DNA of 64,000 bases, taken from positions 134,008,281 through 134,072,280 of the forward strand of contig NC_089222.1 of NCBI RefSeq assembly GCF_963924675.1, given 5' to 3'. A program made the translations under genes and the position numbers. Source of the stretch: Phocoena phocoena. Lineage: Eukaryota > Chordata > Mammalia > Artiodactyla > Phocoenidae. How positions within the stretch are numbered: position 1 is the first letter of the stretch; each line of letters opens with the position of its first letter. Below are positions 24,824 through 36,469 of the stretch, one piece after another. Under the pieces are notes generated by a model. That model saw only the letters and a list, made by a program, of their open reading frames with translations. It was not told the origin of the DNA and did not search any database.

Positions 24824-25014
24824 AGGCTTCCTGGGTGGTGCAGTGTTTGACAGTCTGCCTGCCGATGCAGGGGACACGGGTTCGTGCCCCGGTCCGGGAA
24901 GATCCCACATGCCACGGAGCGGCTGGGCCCGTGAGCCATGGCTGCTGAGCCTGCGCGTCCGGAGCCTGTGCTCCTCAACGGGAGAGGCCACGGCAGTGAG
25001 AGGCCCGCATACCT
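24824..25014 (+). mobile_element. CHR SINE, tail-less
   Basis: Head 'aggcttcctgggtggtgcag' with the usual body, but the unit stops at 'ggcccgcatacctc' with no poly(A) tail. No clear target-site duplication, so the 3' end has probably been lost. Confidence 0.88.
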
Positions 25015-25768
25015 CAGATGCAGGTTCCTCTTGTTGACATAACAGTGACTTTTTAATTTCAGTTGTTTTTTAAAAAAATCATATATGTGCACTGGGAAAA
25101 AAATCTTAGCCAAATATTAATAGTGTTTATACCTGTGCAGTGGGACTATAAGTAATTTTTACTTTCTTCTTAACATACAAATGTAACCCTTTTAATAAGG
25201 ATGAGGGAGGGGCTTTTTAAAAGAAAAAGCTTTCATATAATTCCAAGGTATATCTTTTCTACCCTTGCTATCAGGATGACCAGGAGAAGTTGATTCCCAG
25301 CACAAATATCAATTATTATAAATATCAGGGATTCGTTTTCCCGTGGGGAGGCAGGAGCGAGGGACAGGGGGAAGGTTATTTTACCCGAACTTGAAGTTGA
25401 AGTCATCTGTGCAATGTCTGGTTCCCAGAAACAGTCTTCCAGCCCACCTCAAAAAATCTTCAGAGCCTAGCAGATACTGATAAGTTCTGACAAACTAAAA
25501 TTCCAATCACTTTCACCCCGAAATGCTGAGAAGAAGGCCGAAGAGGGAGAATACCCATCGTCATCCTTTCTTGAGCGGCCCTCTCTGTTATTCATGACTC
25601 TAACCAGAGAAAGGTCCCAGTGGAGGGGCCAGGTACGCGTGTGAGGTCCTTGACAAGACAGTGTCCTCGGGAAACTTTGATAGTATTCTGGTCACGGAGA
25701 AGCGACAAGGAAGAAAAGGGAATGGCTCAGCTGCGTTCTGCCCTCAGGTTTGGTGTTTGGTGTTTCTT

Positions 25769-25971
25769 TTTTTTTTTTTTTTTACGCGGGCCTCTCGCTG
25801 CTGTGGCCTCTCCCGTTGCGGAGCACAGGCTCTGGACGCGCAGCCTCAGCAGCCATGGCTCACGGGCCCAGCCGTTCCGCGGCATGTGCGATCTTCCTGG
25901 ACCGGGTGCATGAACCCGCGTCCCCTGCATCGGCAGGCGGACTCTCAACCACTGCGCCACCAGGGAAGCCC
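25769..25971 (-). mobile_element. CHR SINE, 200-bp form
   Basis: Inverted copy with T tract and head at the right end. Short duplication tgtttctt at 25761-25768 and 25975-25982. Ancient flanking DNA, no exon. Confidence 0.93.
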
Positions 25972-26309
25972 TGCTGTTTCTTACATAAAGAAGCCTCCAA
26001 ATCTATCAAGCCCTTCGTGGAAAAAAAGGGCACATTGTTACATGCCCAGGGCATTTCCTAAGGAGAAAGTCTTTCATGGGTTAAAAGAAAAAAGACAGTG
26101 TGATTTGACAGCAAGGGGCTCCTGGGTTATTCCCGATCACGTTTCCTGAAACACAGACTTCTGTTTCTTCGTGGTACTGTGAAAACAAAAGAAGTTCTGA
26201 GGAAAGAAAGAGGAAACTTCGATGTTAGAATTGGATCTTAATTGCCAGAAACCATGTGGGAATCACAGACCCATGTCTGTAGGGGACACTCAGGAACATC
26301 AGTGCTGGA

Positions 26310-26470
26310 AGGGTCTGGAGATGAAGAGAACCAACAACGACGAGTTATGTGACCCTGGGCAAAATCAGGAGATAGAGCCAGCCTCAGTTTCTCCATCTGT
26401 AAGATGGGAATAATAGGAGCCCACGACATTGCTGTCAAGATTAAATAAGACTCAGGTACACAATAAAAGT
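26310..26470 (+). repeat. MIR fossil SINE
   Basis: 'cctcagtttctccatctgta' and 'agatgggaataataggagcc' are a clear MIR core, followed by 'gctgtcaagattaaataaga'. Confidence 0.85.
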
Positions 26471-26479
26471 CGACTCCCT

Positions 26480-27085
26480 GATCATATCTACATAGCTATC
26501 TTCATACGCACACTCTATACACATGAGCTGCGGCAAGCATCCATGTCAGAAAGGTTTATGTAAGTCACAATTTCATTGCTATTTTTGAGCGCTGGTTGGC
26601 TTGGCTTTTGTTTTCTTTTTTAATGACTAAAGAAAACGTGTCTAGAGCTCACTTCTCAGTGGACAATTACAGCAGAGGCCATTTACGTGCCTCCTCCCTG
26701 GTTTCATTTATTTGTGACTTATTTTCCTAACAGCCACTACAGTCCCCATAACACAGGAAGTTTTGTTCATGGCTCACTTCTGGGAGACTTGACAGTTGCT
26801 GGTTAAATATTTAGATATTTCTCTTTAAATAAAGGAGCAAAAAATGAGGCCTCTTAAGCTGCTGAAATGTGGTCCTACCCCTCAAAGTCACATTTAAATG
26901 TCAAGGTTGTATTTGGCTTTCAGTGTTTTTAGAAAGGCCATAGTGATTTTATACTTACGTTTTTTTCAAAGTCAGTAGAGAGGGTACTTACCAGTTCATA
27001 ACTTTCATATACAATTTCACAGCTTTGACCGTTCACTGTCAGATTCAAGTAAAATCATTTGGTGTACTATTATGAAAGTAGAATT
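26480..27085. other. Intergenic, no feature recognised
   Basis: AT-rich with no exon or repeat recognised. This is the start of the 18-kb block that lacks CHR SINEs. Confidence 0.4.
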
Positions 27086-27101
27086 TAAATTCTTCACCAA
27101 C

Positions 27102-27815
27102 CAGGGAATGTAAATTGGTGCAGCCACTATGGAAAACAGTATGGAGGTTCCTCAAAAAACTAAAAATAGGATTACCATATGATCCAGCAATCCCACTCCT
27201 GGGCATATATCTGGACAAAAACTATAATTTAAAAAGATACGTGCACCCCTATGTTCATAGCAGCACTATTTACAATAGCCAAGACATGGAAACAACCAAA
27301 TGTCCATCGACAGATGAACGGATGAAGAAGATATGGTATATATGTATAATGGAATACTACTCAGCCATAAAAAGAATGAAAAAATGCCATTTGCAGGAAC
27401 ATGGATAACCTAGAGGTTATCATACTAAGTGAAGTAAGTCAGAAAGAGAAAGACAAATACTATATGATATCACTTACATGTGGAATCTAAAATATGACAC
27501 AAATGAACTTACCTACAAAACAGAAACAGACTCACAGACATAGAGAACAGACTTGTGGTTGCCAAGGGGGAGGGGGAAGAGGGAGGGCTAGATTGAGAGT
27601 TTGGCATTAGCTGATGCAAACTCTTACATATAGGATGGATAAACCACAAAGTCCTGCTGTATAGCACAGGGAACAATATTCAGTACCCTGTAATAAACCA
27701 TAATGGAAAAGAATATGAAAAAGTATATATGTACAACTGAGTCACTTTGCTATACAGCAGAAACTAACACAACATTGTAAATCAACTATACTTAAAATAA
27801 ATTAAAACAAATAAG
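27102..27815 (+). mobile_element. Cetartiodactyl L1, 5'-truncated, low divergence
   Basis: Carries the ORF2 C-terminal coding part: a 97-codon open frame at 27115-27408 with [13 protein letters not shown] and MEYYSAIKRMKKC, matching the end of L1 ORF2p. The 3' UTR with a (AAAT)-like tail follows. Target-site duplication ttcttcaccaac at 27090-27101 and 27816-27827. It lacks the endonuclease and reverse-transcriptase regions, so it is dead on arrival. Confidence 0.93.
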
Positions 27816-27829
27816 TTCTTCACCAACTG

Positions 27830-28840
27830 AAGGGAACACAATTAAAATCCAAGCAACCTTCCAGTGGAGAACTGCTTTATTTGAAGAAGCAAAGTGTCAA
27901 ATCGACAAGCAGAAATGCTCAAGAAAGTAAGAGGGCCAACGTTCATAGATCTGACACCAAAGTGGCATCTTGAAAATGGTCACTGGCCCACACTTCTCCA
28001 CCAGTGAAGATGGGGTGCTAGGATGATGTGTTACATCCTGAGTATGTCCCTTTTTGAGAAGGAAGACACATAAAGTCTTTGAAAATTTAGAGAGACTCAG
28101 AGCCTACTTTCCCAGTCTCATTATTTGTCTGCTAGACCCGACAGTCTGAAGCAAGGAAAACAGAATCAGAGAAGAGACCGGGGATTCTCAGGCTGGGTTT
28201 CTGACACCCCCTTCGTCCCCTGATGCACAGAAGATAACAGATATCAACCCCCAACAGGTAACATTTCATTATCAACAGCACCATTTTGAAAGACTGCCTT
28301 AACAAGCTATTTCCATACCTCACTGAAGGCTCAAAGCAACTTTGCTTTGTTGATCACTAGAGAGTTAATTCCTTACAAAACAAACCTCTTTACAGCAGCA
28401 AGAAACAGCCTGAGACTGACTGGTTTCCCAGTGTGAGCTGTAAGCCACTTCAGGAAGAAGGATGATAAAGGTTCTACTGGCCGTCACTTCTCAAATCTAC
28501 TTGAATATGGACATTTTCGAAGCTGAAAAGCAGTGCCAGTTTCCTCATTCACGTTCTTTTATTGCAAGAAATAGATAATCTTAGGTATAAAAACACATTG
28601 TCATATTTTTCCACAGGATTTAATATAACCATTTCACTTTGGGGAAAAAAGTCATAGGACACAAACACATTTCTTCACCTGAATTACATTATACTTTAAA
28701 AAGTGTTTCTCAGCGCTGCTGCATGGCAAAATATCTCTGTCTGCTCCTCGTTTGTGAAAGTTATTCTGTGAGCAAAAAGCCTGCCTCAAAACGTGACTTC
28801 CTGTGTCTTCTTAAATGTAGAAAGTTTTCAGCTGGTCCAT
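27830..28840. other. Intergenic, no feature recognised
   Basis: No exon, RNA gene or repeat could be supported. Confidence 0.4.
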
Positions 28841-28844
28841 GGTT

Positions 28845-29090
28845 ACTCATTTTATTCAACAAATATTATTGAGCATCCCCTACGTGACGGCCCTGTGCCG
28901 CGCTTACAGAAAGGAATGTCACCATCCCTGCCCTCCAAAAGCTGACAGGGCTGTGCAGCTGTGATCGAAGGAAGGGGCAGTGAGGATTCACGGTGCGGAG
29001 GCCAGTTCTGCCTGGTAACGTTTTAAGAGAATTCTTCCAATAAAGGTGTGAGCTGAGTCCTAACAAATGAGTGAACTCTCTGTTCATTTG
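28845..29090 (-). repeat. L2 fossil LINE 3' end
   Basis: 'tattcaacaaatattattga', 'ctgccctccaaaagctgac' and 'ggtgtgagctgagtcctaac' follow the order of inverted L2 3' sequence. Confidence 0.65.
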
Positions 29091-29105
29091 TTGATCCATC
29101 TCCCC

Positions 29106-30365
29106 AGGACAGTGTGGTGTTGTAGGAACAGAATAGTGAACCTAGAAACAGACTCACACAAATATGACCAATTTTTCACAAAGGTGAGAAATGATTCAAT
29201 GGAAGATGGATGACGTTTTCAACAAATGGTGCTGCCGACTAGACATCCATAGGCCAAAAAGAAAAACAAAAAACCCAGACCTTTAGCACAAACTTCACAC
29301 CTTCTACAAAAGATAATTCAAATAGACCATAAACCAAAACGAAAAACAAAACTTTAGACTTTTTAGAAGAAAACATAAGAGAAAATCTTTGTGATCTTGA
29401 TTTTGGCCAAGAGTTTTCAGGACGTCAGAGAAGATAAAATTGTTAAATTGGACTTCATCGCAGTTAGAAACTTTTGATCTGTGAAAACGCTGTTCAGAGA
29501 ATAAAAGACAAGCTACATATTTGAAAATCACGTATCTGATAAAGGGGACTTGTATCTAGAATATATCAAGAACTCCCCAAAATCAGCCGTAAGAAAACAA
29601 ACATCCCAACGTTTTTTAAAGTCCAAAAGCTTAAACAGACACACTTTACCAAAAAGTAGTATAGGTGACAGACAAGCACATGAACAGGTGTTCATCATCA
29701 GTCTTTAGGCAAATGCAAATTAAAATGCCAGTGAGGTACCACTGCCCCCCATTAGAACAGCTAAAATTAAAAATCTGACAATAGCAAGTGCTGACGAGGA
29801 GGCAGAGAAACAAGAACACCTAAACTTTTCTTATAAAGGTAAACCTAAACTTACCATATGACCACTCAAAGATTTTTATGCAAATGTTCATTCCAAGTTT
29901 TATTCATAATAATCAAAAATTGGAAACAACCCAAATGCCCATCATCAGATGACTAGATAAACCAACTGCAAGTATATCCATACAATGGGTCACCACCAGC
30001 AATAAAAAGGAACAAACCCCTGATTCCTGCAATAACATGGAGGATCTCAAAAGCAGTACGTTAATGAGAAAAGTCAGATACTGAAGACTGCACACTGTCT
30101 GATTCCCTTCATATGAAGTTCTAGAAAAGGGAAAACCCTAGTGACAAAAGAAAGAACCGCAGTTGCCAGGGGCCAGAGGTAAGAAGGAGACTGACTGCAG
30201 AAGGGCACGAAAGAATTTTGTTGGGTGATGGAAACGTTCTATATCATCATTGTAATGGTGGTCACAGGACTGTATCCGTTTGTCAAAACTCATCAAATTG
30301 TACACTAACTCTATTTTCCACTAATGTTATCATACGTAAATTATACCTCAATAAAGCTGATTTTT
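29106..30365 (+). mobile_element. Old L1, ORF2 C-terminal half and 3' UTR
   Basis: Degraded ORF2 sequence ('gacatccataggccaaaaag', 'attggacttcatcgcagtta', 'gaaaacgctgttcagagaat'), then the ORF2 end and 3' UTR ('ggaaacaacccaaatgccca', 'gcagttgccaggggccagag', 'ttatacctcaataaagctga'). Many frameshifts; no usable frame remains. Confidence 0.85.
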
Positions 30366-30660
30366 AAAAAATCAGTGGGAGGTAAAAATCCATACAGGAA
30401 GCCAAGAAACTTTGGGAAAAGCATAACAGTGGGAGGATTTGCTCTAGGAAATATCAAAATATACCATAAGGTTATCATAATTTTCGAAGTGTGCTGTGGA
30501 CACAGCAACAAATAGATCAGTTGACATAAAATAGAGTCCCAAACCAGATCAACGTACGTATTGAGTAAATAATTTAGGCAGCAATTTAAATTAGAGGGGA
30601 AAAAATGGACTATTGCAAAAGTGGAGCTGAAATCTGGATTCCGTTCAGAAAATTGCATTA
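30366..30660 (+). mobile_element. Second L1 ORF2 fragment
   Basis: 'aatatcaaaatataccataa' and 'caacaaatagatcagttgac' belong to a part of L1 ORF2 that normally lies upstream of the sequence at 29106. It is therefore a different insertion or a rearranged piece following directly on the 3' end of the previous L1. Confidence 0.65.
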
Positions 30661-30664
30661 GCCC

Positions 30665-32625
30665 TGTAATTCACACGTTCTCAAAGTTACAGTCTTAATT
30701 GGTTAACTGATCATTTACTTCATTACCCTCTTAAATGCTTAGGGGATCATTTAGCCCATTATGGTAGGGTCATAAACCGTAAATGAATTCTCCCAAACAC
30801 CCAAACTGGTTGTAGTCACTTCTGCCTTCTAATGGAGGGTGGCATTTTTCATCATCAGTGGAAAAGTAAATATCTAAATTGTTCCCTTCCGCCTACACAG
30901 ACAAAGGAGAGAGAAACTGCAAAGTCCCTGCTGGCTCTTCTGAGATGATAAAGGGTGAATGCCAAAGTAGATGATAGCAGAGTCACTTAATGTTCCTTGG
31001 ATGTGGAGGAGGTGAACTGCTAAAATGAAGAAGGAGAATTTTGCAGAAGTCCCTTCAAGGTACAGAGGATCCTGCAACACAAGAGGGGGACAAGCCTTGG
31101 GAAGGAGGAACCCAGGGAGGAGTTTTTGGTGGTGGTCTAGCCATAGGACTTCCAAAGGCAAGGAGGGCCAGCCGCGCGTACTCCGTGTTAAGCTGCTGGT
31201 GTCCTATCAAACCTCTCACACCTGAATGTCTTGGGTGCGTGTCTTGGGGAGACAGCAGTATGGAGGAGACGCTTTTCTTCCCTATTCTTACATTTCCTCT
31301 CCTCAGGCAGGACATTTACTAGCATAACACTCAGCCTCTCCCTGGAAAGACCCTCAGTGACTCTTCCGTCATTTGTTGGAAAGAGTCACCAAACCAGCAT
31401 CACTCAGCCCCTGGCGTTTAGATCTGGGACACACCGCTTGGTCTGTTCCTTCTTAACCACTGGTTTTACAGGCCTGTGTCTGACTCTATGGCTTCTATTA
31501 GGAGACGTGACTGTGCCCTGGGGGCTCATCCTCCGTCCCTTTTTTCTGATCATCAGTTATTGCAGGATTCAGGCAAGGAAGGGAGAGTGCGGTTTATTGA
31601 GCCCCTTAACCCCAACAAGGGTTTCTGAGTAAAGTAAAAGCCCCAAGAGTCATTCAAGTGAACAGTCAACTGACGGCATGCTCCTTGTGGGAACATTCCA
31701 GAACCAGAGCTGAGGAAATCTTCCTACTCTTTGATTGTCTGACTCTTTTTCTAACTCCTTCACTTTGTCACCAAGGTCCAGGTTGACCCATTTCAGAGGC
31801 TTCTCTCTCAGTAACTGGACTTCGGAATTTCCAGGGCGGCATCTGGAGCTGCGCAAAGAGATTCCAGCAGAGTCGGCCAGAGCTGGAGCCCAGCAGACAG
31901 GGTGACGGCTGAGGGGAGCAAGCAGAAAGTGTCTTTCTCTGAGACTCCCCCCAAAACCTGTGCTGCTTTGGCTCCGAAGGGCAGAAGTTTCTCTGTTTCG
32001 GTTTTGTTTGTTTGGGGCGGGGGGCCTGGTTTGAGGGTGTTTCTTGTTTTTTGGTTTTGTTTCTTTGGCCAGAAGAAAAAGAGATGAGTTACTTTTGACA
32101 AAAAAAGTCAGTCATGGAGGATGGCTGGCTCCAGCCCAAGCAGCGATTATGGGAAACACTCCATTCTAAGCAGGCACAAAACCTTTCCCAGTGACTTGAG
32201 CCAACACCAATTACTTACCCCTCACTTTGGCACTCTGCTCTTAACTAATGTGCGGCTTGGAATCACGGGATCCTCAGGTCATTGCGCCCACTCACCTCTA
32301 CCTATCCTCCCCATCATACACACAAGAAACAGACTTGAAAGGTGACATCTCTGACCCACTTGGTGAGCAGTGGCACAACACAGACCCGAACTCCCAAGTC
32401 CCAAGTTTGTATCCTCCCCAGGGCTCGAGGTTTGTTTCATGGCCCCAGGCAGGCAGCATCTCCCCTGGAGAAGGATGAGTGTTTTGCAGGGAGAAGAGGA
32501 GAGGACCCACATTTCAAAAGAGACTCCTATGTTCCCAGCCCTGATCTCAGGCTGTTCTAGAGCAGACAGCTGTGGGCTTGTCTTCCCAGCCCATGACAAC
32601 CCTCTTTGCTGGAGGGCATTGGTCT
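30665..32625. other. Intergenic, no feature recognised
   Basis: Apparently single-copy sequence. Open frames of 60-133 codons overlap on both strands between 30874 and 32101, and none has a recognisable domain. No repeat is assigned. Confidence 0.4.
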
Positions 32626-32629
32626 GGGC

Positions 32630-33000
32630 TGAACTGCGTGCCACAGAAATTCATATTTGATATTCTAAACCCCAGCACCTCAGAGTGTGACCGCGTTCAG
32701 ACATAGGGTCTTTAAAGAGGTAATCAAGAATGAGGCCACTAGCGTGGGCCCTAATCCAATGTGACTGGTGCCATTATAAGAAGAGGAGATTAGGACACAG
32801 ATCCTCCACAGGGGAAAGACCACTTGAGGACACGGTGAGAAGACCCCCAGTTGCAAGCCAAGGAAAGAGGAGAAACACCTGCCAACACCTTGATCTCAGA
32901 CTTCCAGCCTCCAAGACTGTGAGGAAATCAAATTCTGTGGTTTAAGCTTCCTGCCCCACCCTTCCTGGTCTGTGGTACTTTGTTATGGCAGCCATTCCCC
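32630..33000 (+). mobile_element. MaLR-type LTR (MLT1-like)
   Basis: 'tgtgaccgcgttcagacata', 'gtgggccctaatccaatgtg', 'cattataagaagaggagatt' and 'cagacttccagcctccaaga', ending near 'gtggtactttgttatggcag', follow the MLT1 LTR order closely. Solo, no coding remnant. Confidence 0.78.
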
Positions 33001-33299
33001 ATCCTCCCCATGCTGCTAGGCCAGGCCCTGCCTCCCTCAGCCACACAGACGCCCCCTGGTGAGAGGCAGAGCGAAGCAAGGCACAGGGAGCGGCAACGGA
33101 GCGGAACCTTGTCCTGGAGACTTTGTGGGGAAGACACGCCCGCTGCCGAGACCCCAGCATAACCCCGGTCCGGCCCTCCCGCTGGCCCCTATACTTAACC
33201 TTTCAGTGAATTCCAGGAGAGACCCCAATGCCCTTCCAACACCCAGCTCCCTTTCTTGGTTAAATTTGTCTGAAGTGGGTTTTGTTCCTTGCAATCCAA

Positions 33300-33465
33300 A
33301 GAACTTCAGGACATTTATATATGTTATCTCATGCAGTTTAATTTCTCCTCTAGGCGATCTTCTCCCCATCTTACGGACAAGGGAGCTGAGATTTAATGCC
33401 ATTAGTAGCTAGCCCAAGGACCCAGGTGCTGGATTCGTACTCATGCTTTTTCCATTCTCCACAAA
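33300..33465 (-). repeat. MIR fossil SINE
   Basis: 'tctccccatcttacggacaa' and 'gggagctgagatttaatgcc' are an inverted MIR core. Confidence 0.65.
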
Positions 33466-33469
33466 GCCC

Positions 33470-34595
33470 TTGTTGGTATATCTCTTCGGTTGTCTATAGT
33501 AGGTGCTCAATAAAAGCATGTTAAGTCAAATCGAACACATGGACTGGGTCCCATTTGTAGACCAGAACATAGACGAATACACAGCATGTTCAAGCCATTG
33601 GAGCCAAAGGGAAATAAAACTAGTGTCAGAAATTAACTCATCTTTCTGCCCTTCTTTATTCAGACCTAACGGGGTCAGAGATCTTAACATAGGCTCTCAG
33701 TGGAATTCTTTGGTTCACTCAATACAAACATGACATCATTTTGGCCCCATGGACTTCATGAGTCCTCTCTAACTTTTGCCGTATGTGTGATGTTTATTTA
33801 ACCTATGGACCAGGGGAGCTACTTCACCAGAATAACTTCATATTCTCTAGAAAGAAAGATCTGAACCCAGAGTCTCTCTTACTTCCTCCCCCTCCCCCAT
33901 CTGTCTCACAGCAAAAGAATATAAACCACCCTTTGTTCGAGACAGTAAACTTGCCTTACTCCAGGCTCAGGAAGTTACAGGAGTCAAGAAGTTAGGAAAA
34001 AAAGATGAAGAAAGGCCTCAGCTGGCAAAAGGTTTCTGGGTATTTTTTTCTTCTTTATATAAATAAAATTACTTTTCCCCTCGAGCTTTGGAAAGCCCCC
34101 AAAATAAATCCAAGATCGCTTTCTTAGCTGTCATTAAACTTCCCAGCCTGGGCAAGGCTCAAGAGTTTGCTGGCAGGGAGAACGATGGCTTATAGGTCCT
34201 CACCATCTTGCATTTCAACACGGTGTCCTAAAGTCTGGGCGGGAACCCTGGCCTCCTACCGCAGCCTCACAGAGCAATGAGGGGGCATTATTCGCTGACA
34301 ATTTACAGACCTGAGGTGAGAGGCTGAGCATGGGGGTCTTTTTCCCCCTCCATGCAACACTCTGTGTGTACAGAGCCCTGCAGATATGCTGCATCTCCTT
34401 GTCTCCCCAAAACAGGATTACCAGCTGAAGAAAGACACAGCGTAAAGGCGATCAAAATGCTGAGAAGACACTCATTGCTGACGTTCGTGTTTCTCTCATA
34501 CGTGAGTGATAGTTGACTCTGTCTTGGAGGTGAAAGCAAAGGGGAGACCCCGTGGATCTTCCAGTCTCAGTGGGGGAAAAAGCACACAAACTTGT
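33470..34595. other. Intergenic, no feature recognised
   Basis: No exon, RNA gene or repeat could be supported. Confidence 0.4.
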
Positions 34596-34599
34596 TGGT

Positions 34600-34735
34600 G
34601 AGACCTTACAATGTTTATGGGGAGTTTTCACCTAAGCCTCTCAACCGCTCTGTGAGGTGTCATTTAAGCCTTTCAACCACCCCATTTCACAGAGGAAAAC
34701 ACTGAGGCTCAGAAGATGGCTGCTTCCTGAGGGGA
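34600..34735 (-). repeat. MIR fossil SINE
   Basis: 'ccccatttcacagaggaaaa' followed by 'cactgaggctcagaagatgg', preceded by a short internal duplication of 'aagcct(c/t)tcaacc'. Confidence 0.7.
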
Positions 34736-34739
34736 AAGA

Positions 34740-35595
34740 GTAGGACAGAAACAAAAGCGCCACCTTCTGACTTCAGACCCAACATTCTTTCCCTGACGTT
34801 AGGCCCAGCCCATGAGCCAACCAGCAGCATGGGGCCCACCAGTCCCTAACACTGAACCTAACTGAGCCCTGATTCATGCCCCAATTTTTTTTCCCCAAAA
34901 TGAAAATATCTATACTGGGGTTTTTTCCCTAATTATAAAATACACACTAGTTTAAAAAAAAAATTTTTTTTTGAACAATATAGATGTTCTGTACCAACCA
35001 AGCCTCCCTCTCCCCATAACAAATCCCTAAAGACAGCCAGTTATCTTTGTAGAGACACATATGCATAACCAGCATGCTGACCATTTCCCATGTTGACTGG
35101 CTGGGAGCCAGACCAGGTCACCCTGCTCTGACACCCAGACTGCCAGGACTCCACATGCTGTCTCTCCAGTCCCCCAGGGGGCTCACATGCAGCCACCTAC
35201 CCCTTCCCCGCCCATAGTCTTTCCTCTCCAGCACTTGGTTCCCCCATCTGGGGTCCAGCGGAGCCCCCAGGGCTTCTGGAAGGAGCCTTGCTGCCCATAG
35301 GTTGATTGCACAGGTATAAGATTTAATTTTTCTCTAACCACCCAGACTCCCTGGTATGGCCATTCTGCTACTACCCCCTCTTCTCCCCTCTTTCTCAGTC
35401 CAGAAAGTCTGATAGAATTGTGAGCCCTGGAGGTGGCAAAGAAGGGGAAGGAAGGGTTTCCAACAGATTTCCTCCAACGCTGTCTCTAAAGAGGTAACGA
35501 GGTATAAGTGAGTCTTTCTCTCACCTGCGTGAACAGCCTTGAGGAAACAATATTCCAGGATGATTTCTGCGGCTCCTAAAAGTACCAATTCAACT
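34740..35595. other. Intergenic, mostly unassigned
   Basis: Positions 34905-35095 resemble the far 3' part of an old L1 ('ttataaaatacacactag'), too decayed to assign. The rest shows nothing. Confidence 0.35.
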
Positions 35596-35599
35596 CACA

Positions 35600-35632
35600 G
35601 TGTCTGACTGTCTGTCTGTCTGTCTGTCTTTG
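35600..35632. repeat. (GTCT)n microsatellite
   Basis: Five to six GTCT units with slight interruptions. Confidence 0.9.
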
Positions 35633-35737
35633 TCTCTTGCTATCTCTTCTTTTCTCCCACACTCCCTCTCTTCAAGTTATCTAACCCCAAATTCCTAGAT
35701 CACTAACCATCACTTCTCCTTAAGAAATGATTCTCTC

Positions 35738-36468
35738 TATGTAAACTGGTGCTGCCACTATGGAGAACAGTATGGAGGTTCCTCAAAACACTAAAAATAG
35801 AGTTACCATGTGATCCTGCAGTCTCGCTCCTGGGCATATATTCAGAGAAAACGAATTGGAAAAGATACATGCACCACAATGTTCGTATCAGCACTATTCA
35901 CAACAGCCAAAACATGGAAACAACCTAAATGTCCATCGACAGATGAGTGGATAAAGAAGATGTGGGGTGTGTGTGTATGTACACACACACACACACACAT
36001 ACATACATACATACAGTGGAATACTATTCAGCCATAAAAAAGAATGAAATAATACCATTTGCAGTAACACAGATGGACCTAGAGATTATCATACTAAGCG
36101 AAGTAAGTCAGACAAAGACAAATATCATATGATATCACTTATATGTGGAAACTAAACAAATGAACTTATTTACAAAACAGAAACACAGACACAGAAAACA
36201 AACTTATGGTTACCAAAGGGGAAGGGGCGGGGAGGGATAAATTAGGAGTTTGGGATTGGCAGATATGAACTACTACATATAAAATGGACAAACAACAAGG
36301 TCCTACTGTATAGCACAGGGAACTATATTCAATATCTTGTAATAAATTGTAATGGAAAAAATAGCTAAAAGTATATATATGTGTATATATATATGAATCA
36401 CTTTGTTGTACACCAGAAACTAACACAGCATTGTAAATGAAGTATGCTTCAATTAAAAAAAAAAAAAG
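35738..36468 (+). mobile_element. Cetartiodactyl L1, 5'-truncated, with internal microsatellite
   Basis: Same ORF2 end and 3' UTR as the L1 at 27102 ('ctggtgctgccactatggag', 'aatactattcagccataaaa', 'gtggaaactaaacaaatgaa'), ending in A13. A (GT/AC)n-(ACAT)n tract at 35966-36014 has expanded inside the ORF2 end and breaks the frame. Confidence 0.92.
35966..36014. repeat. Compound (GT)n/(AC)n-(ACAT)n microsatellite
   Basis: GT-rich start, then AC repeats and four ACAT units, all within the L1. The self-complementary GT and AC halves could form a short hairpin. Confidence 0.9.
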
Positions 36469-36469
36469 T

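Noticed and set aside
25661..26149. 162-codon open frame on the plus strand
   Set aside because: Its middle is the inverted CHR SINE. The same peptide type (for example [17 protein letters not shown]) appears at many other SINE copies in the window.
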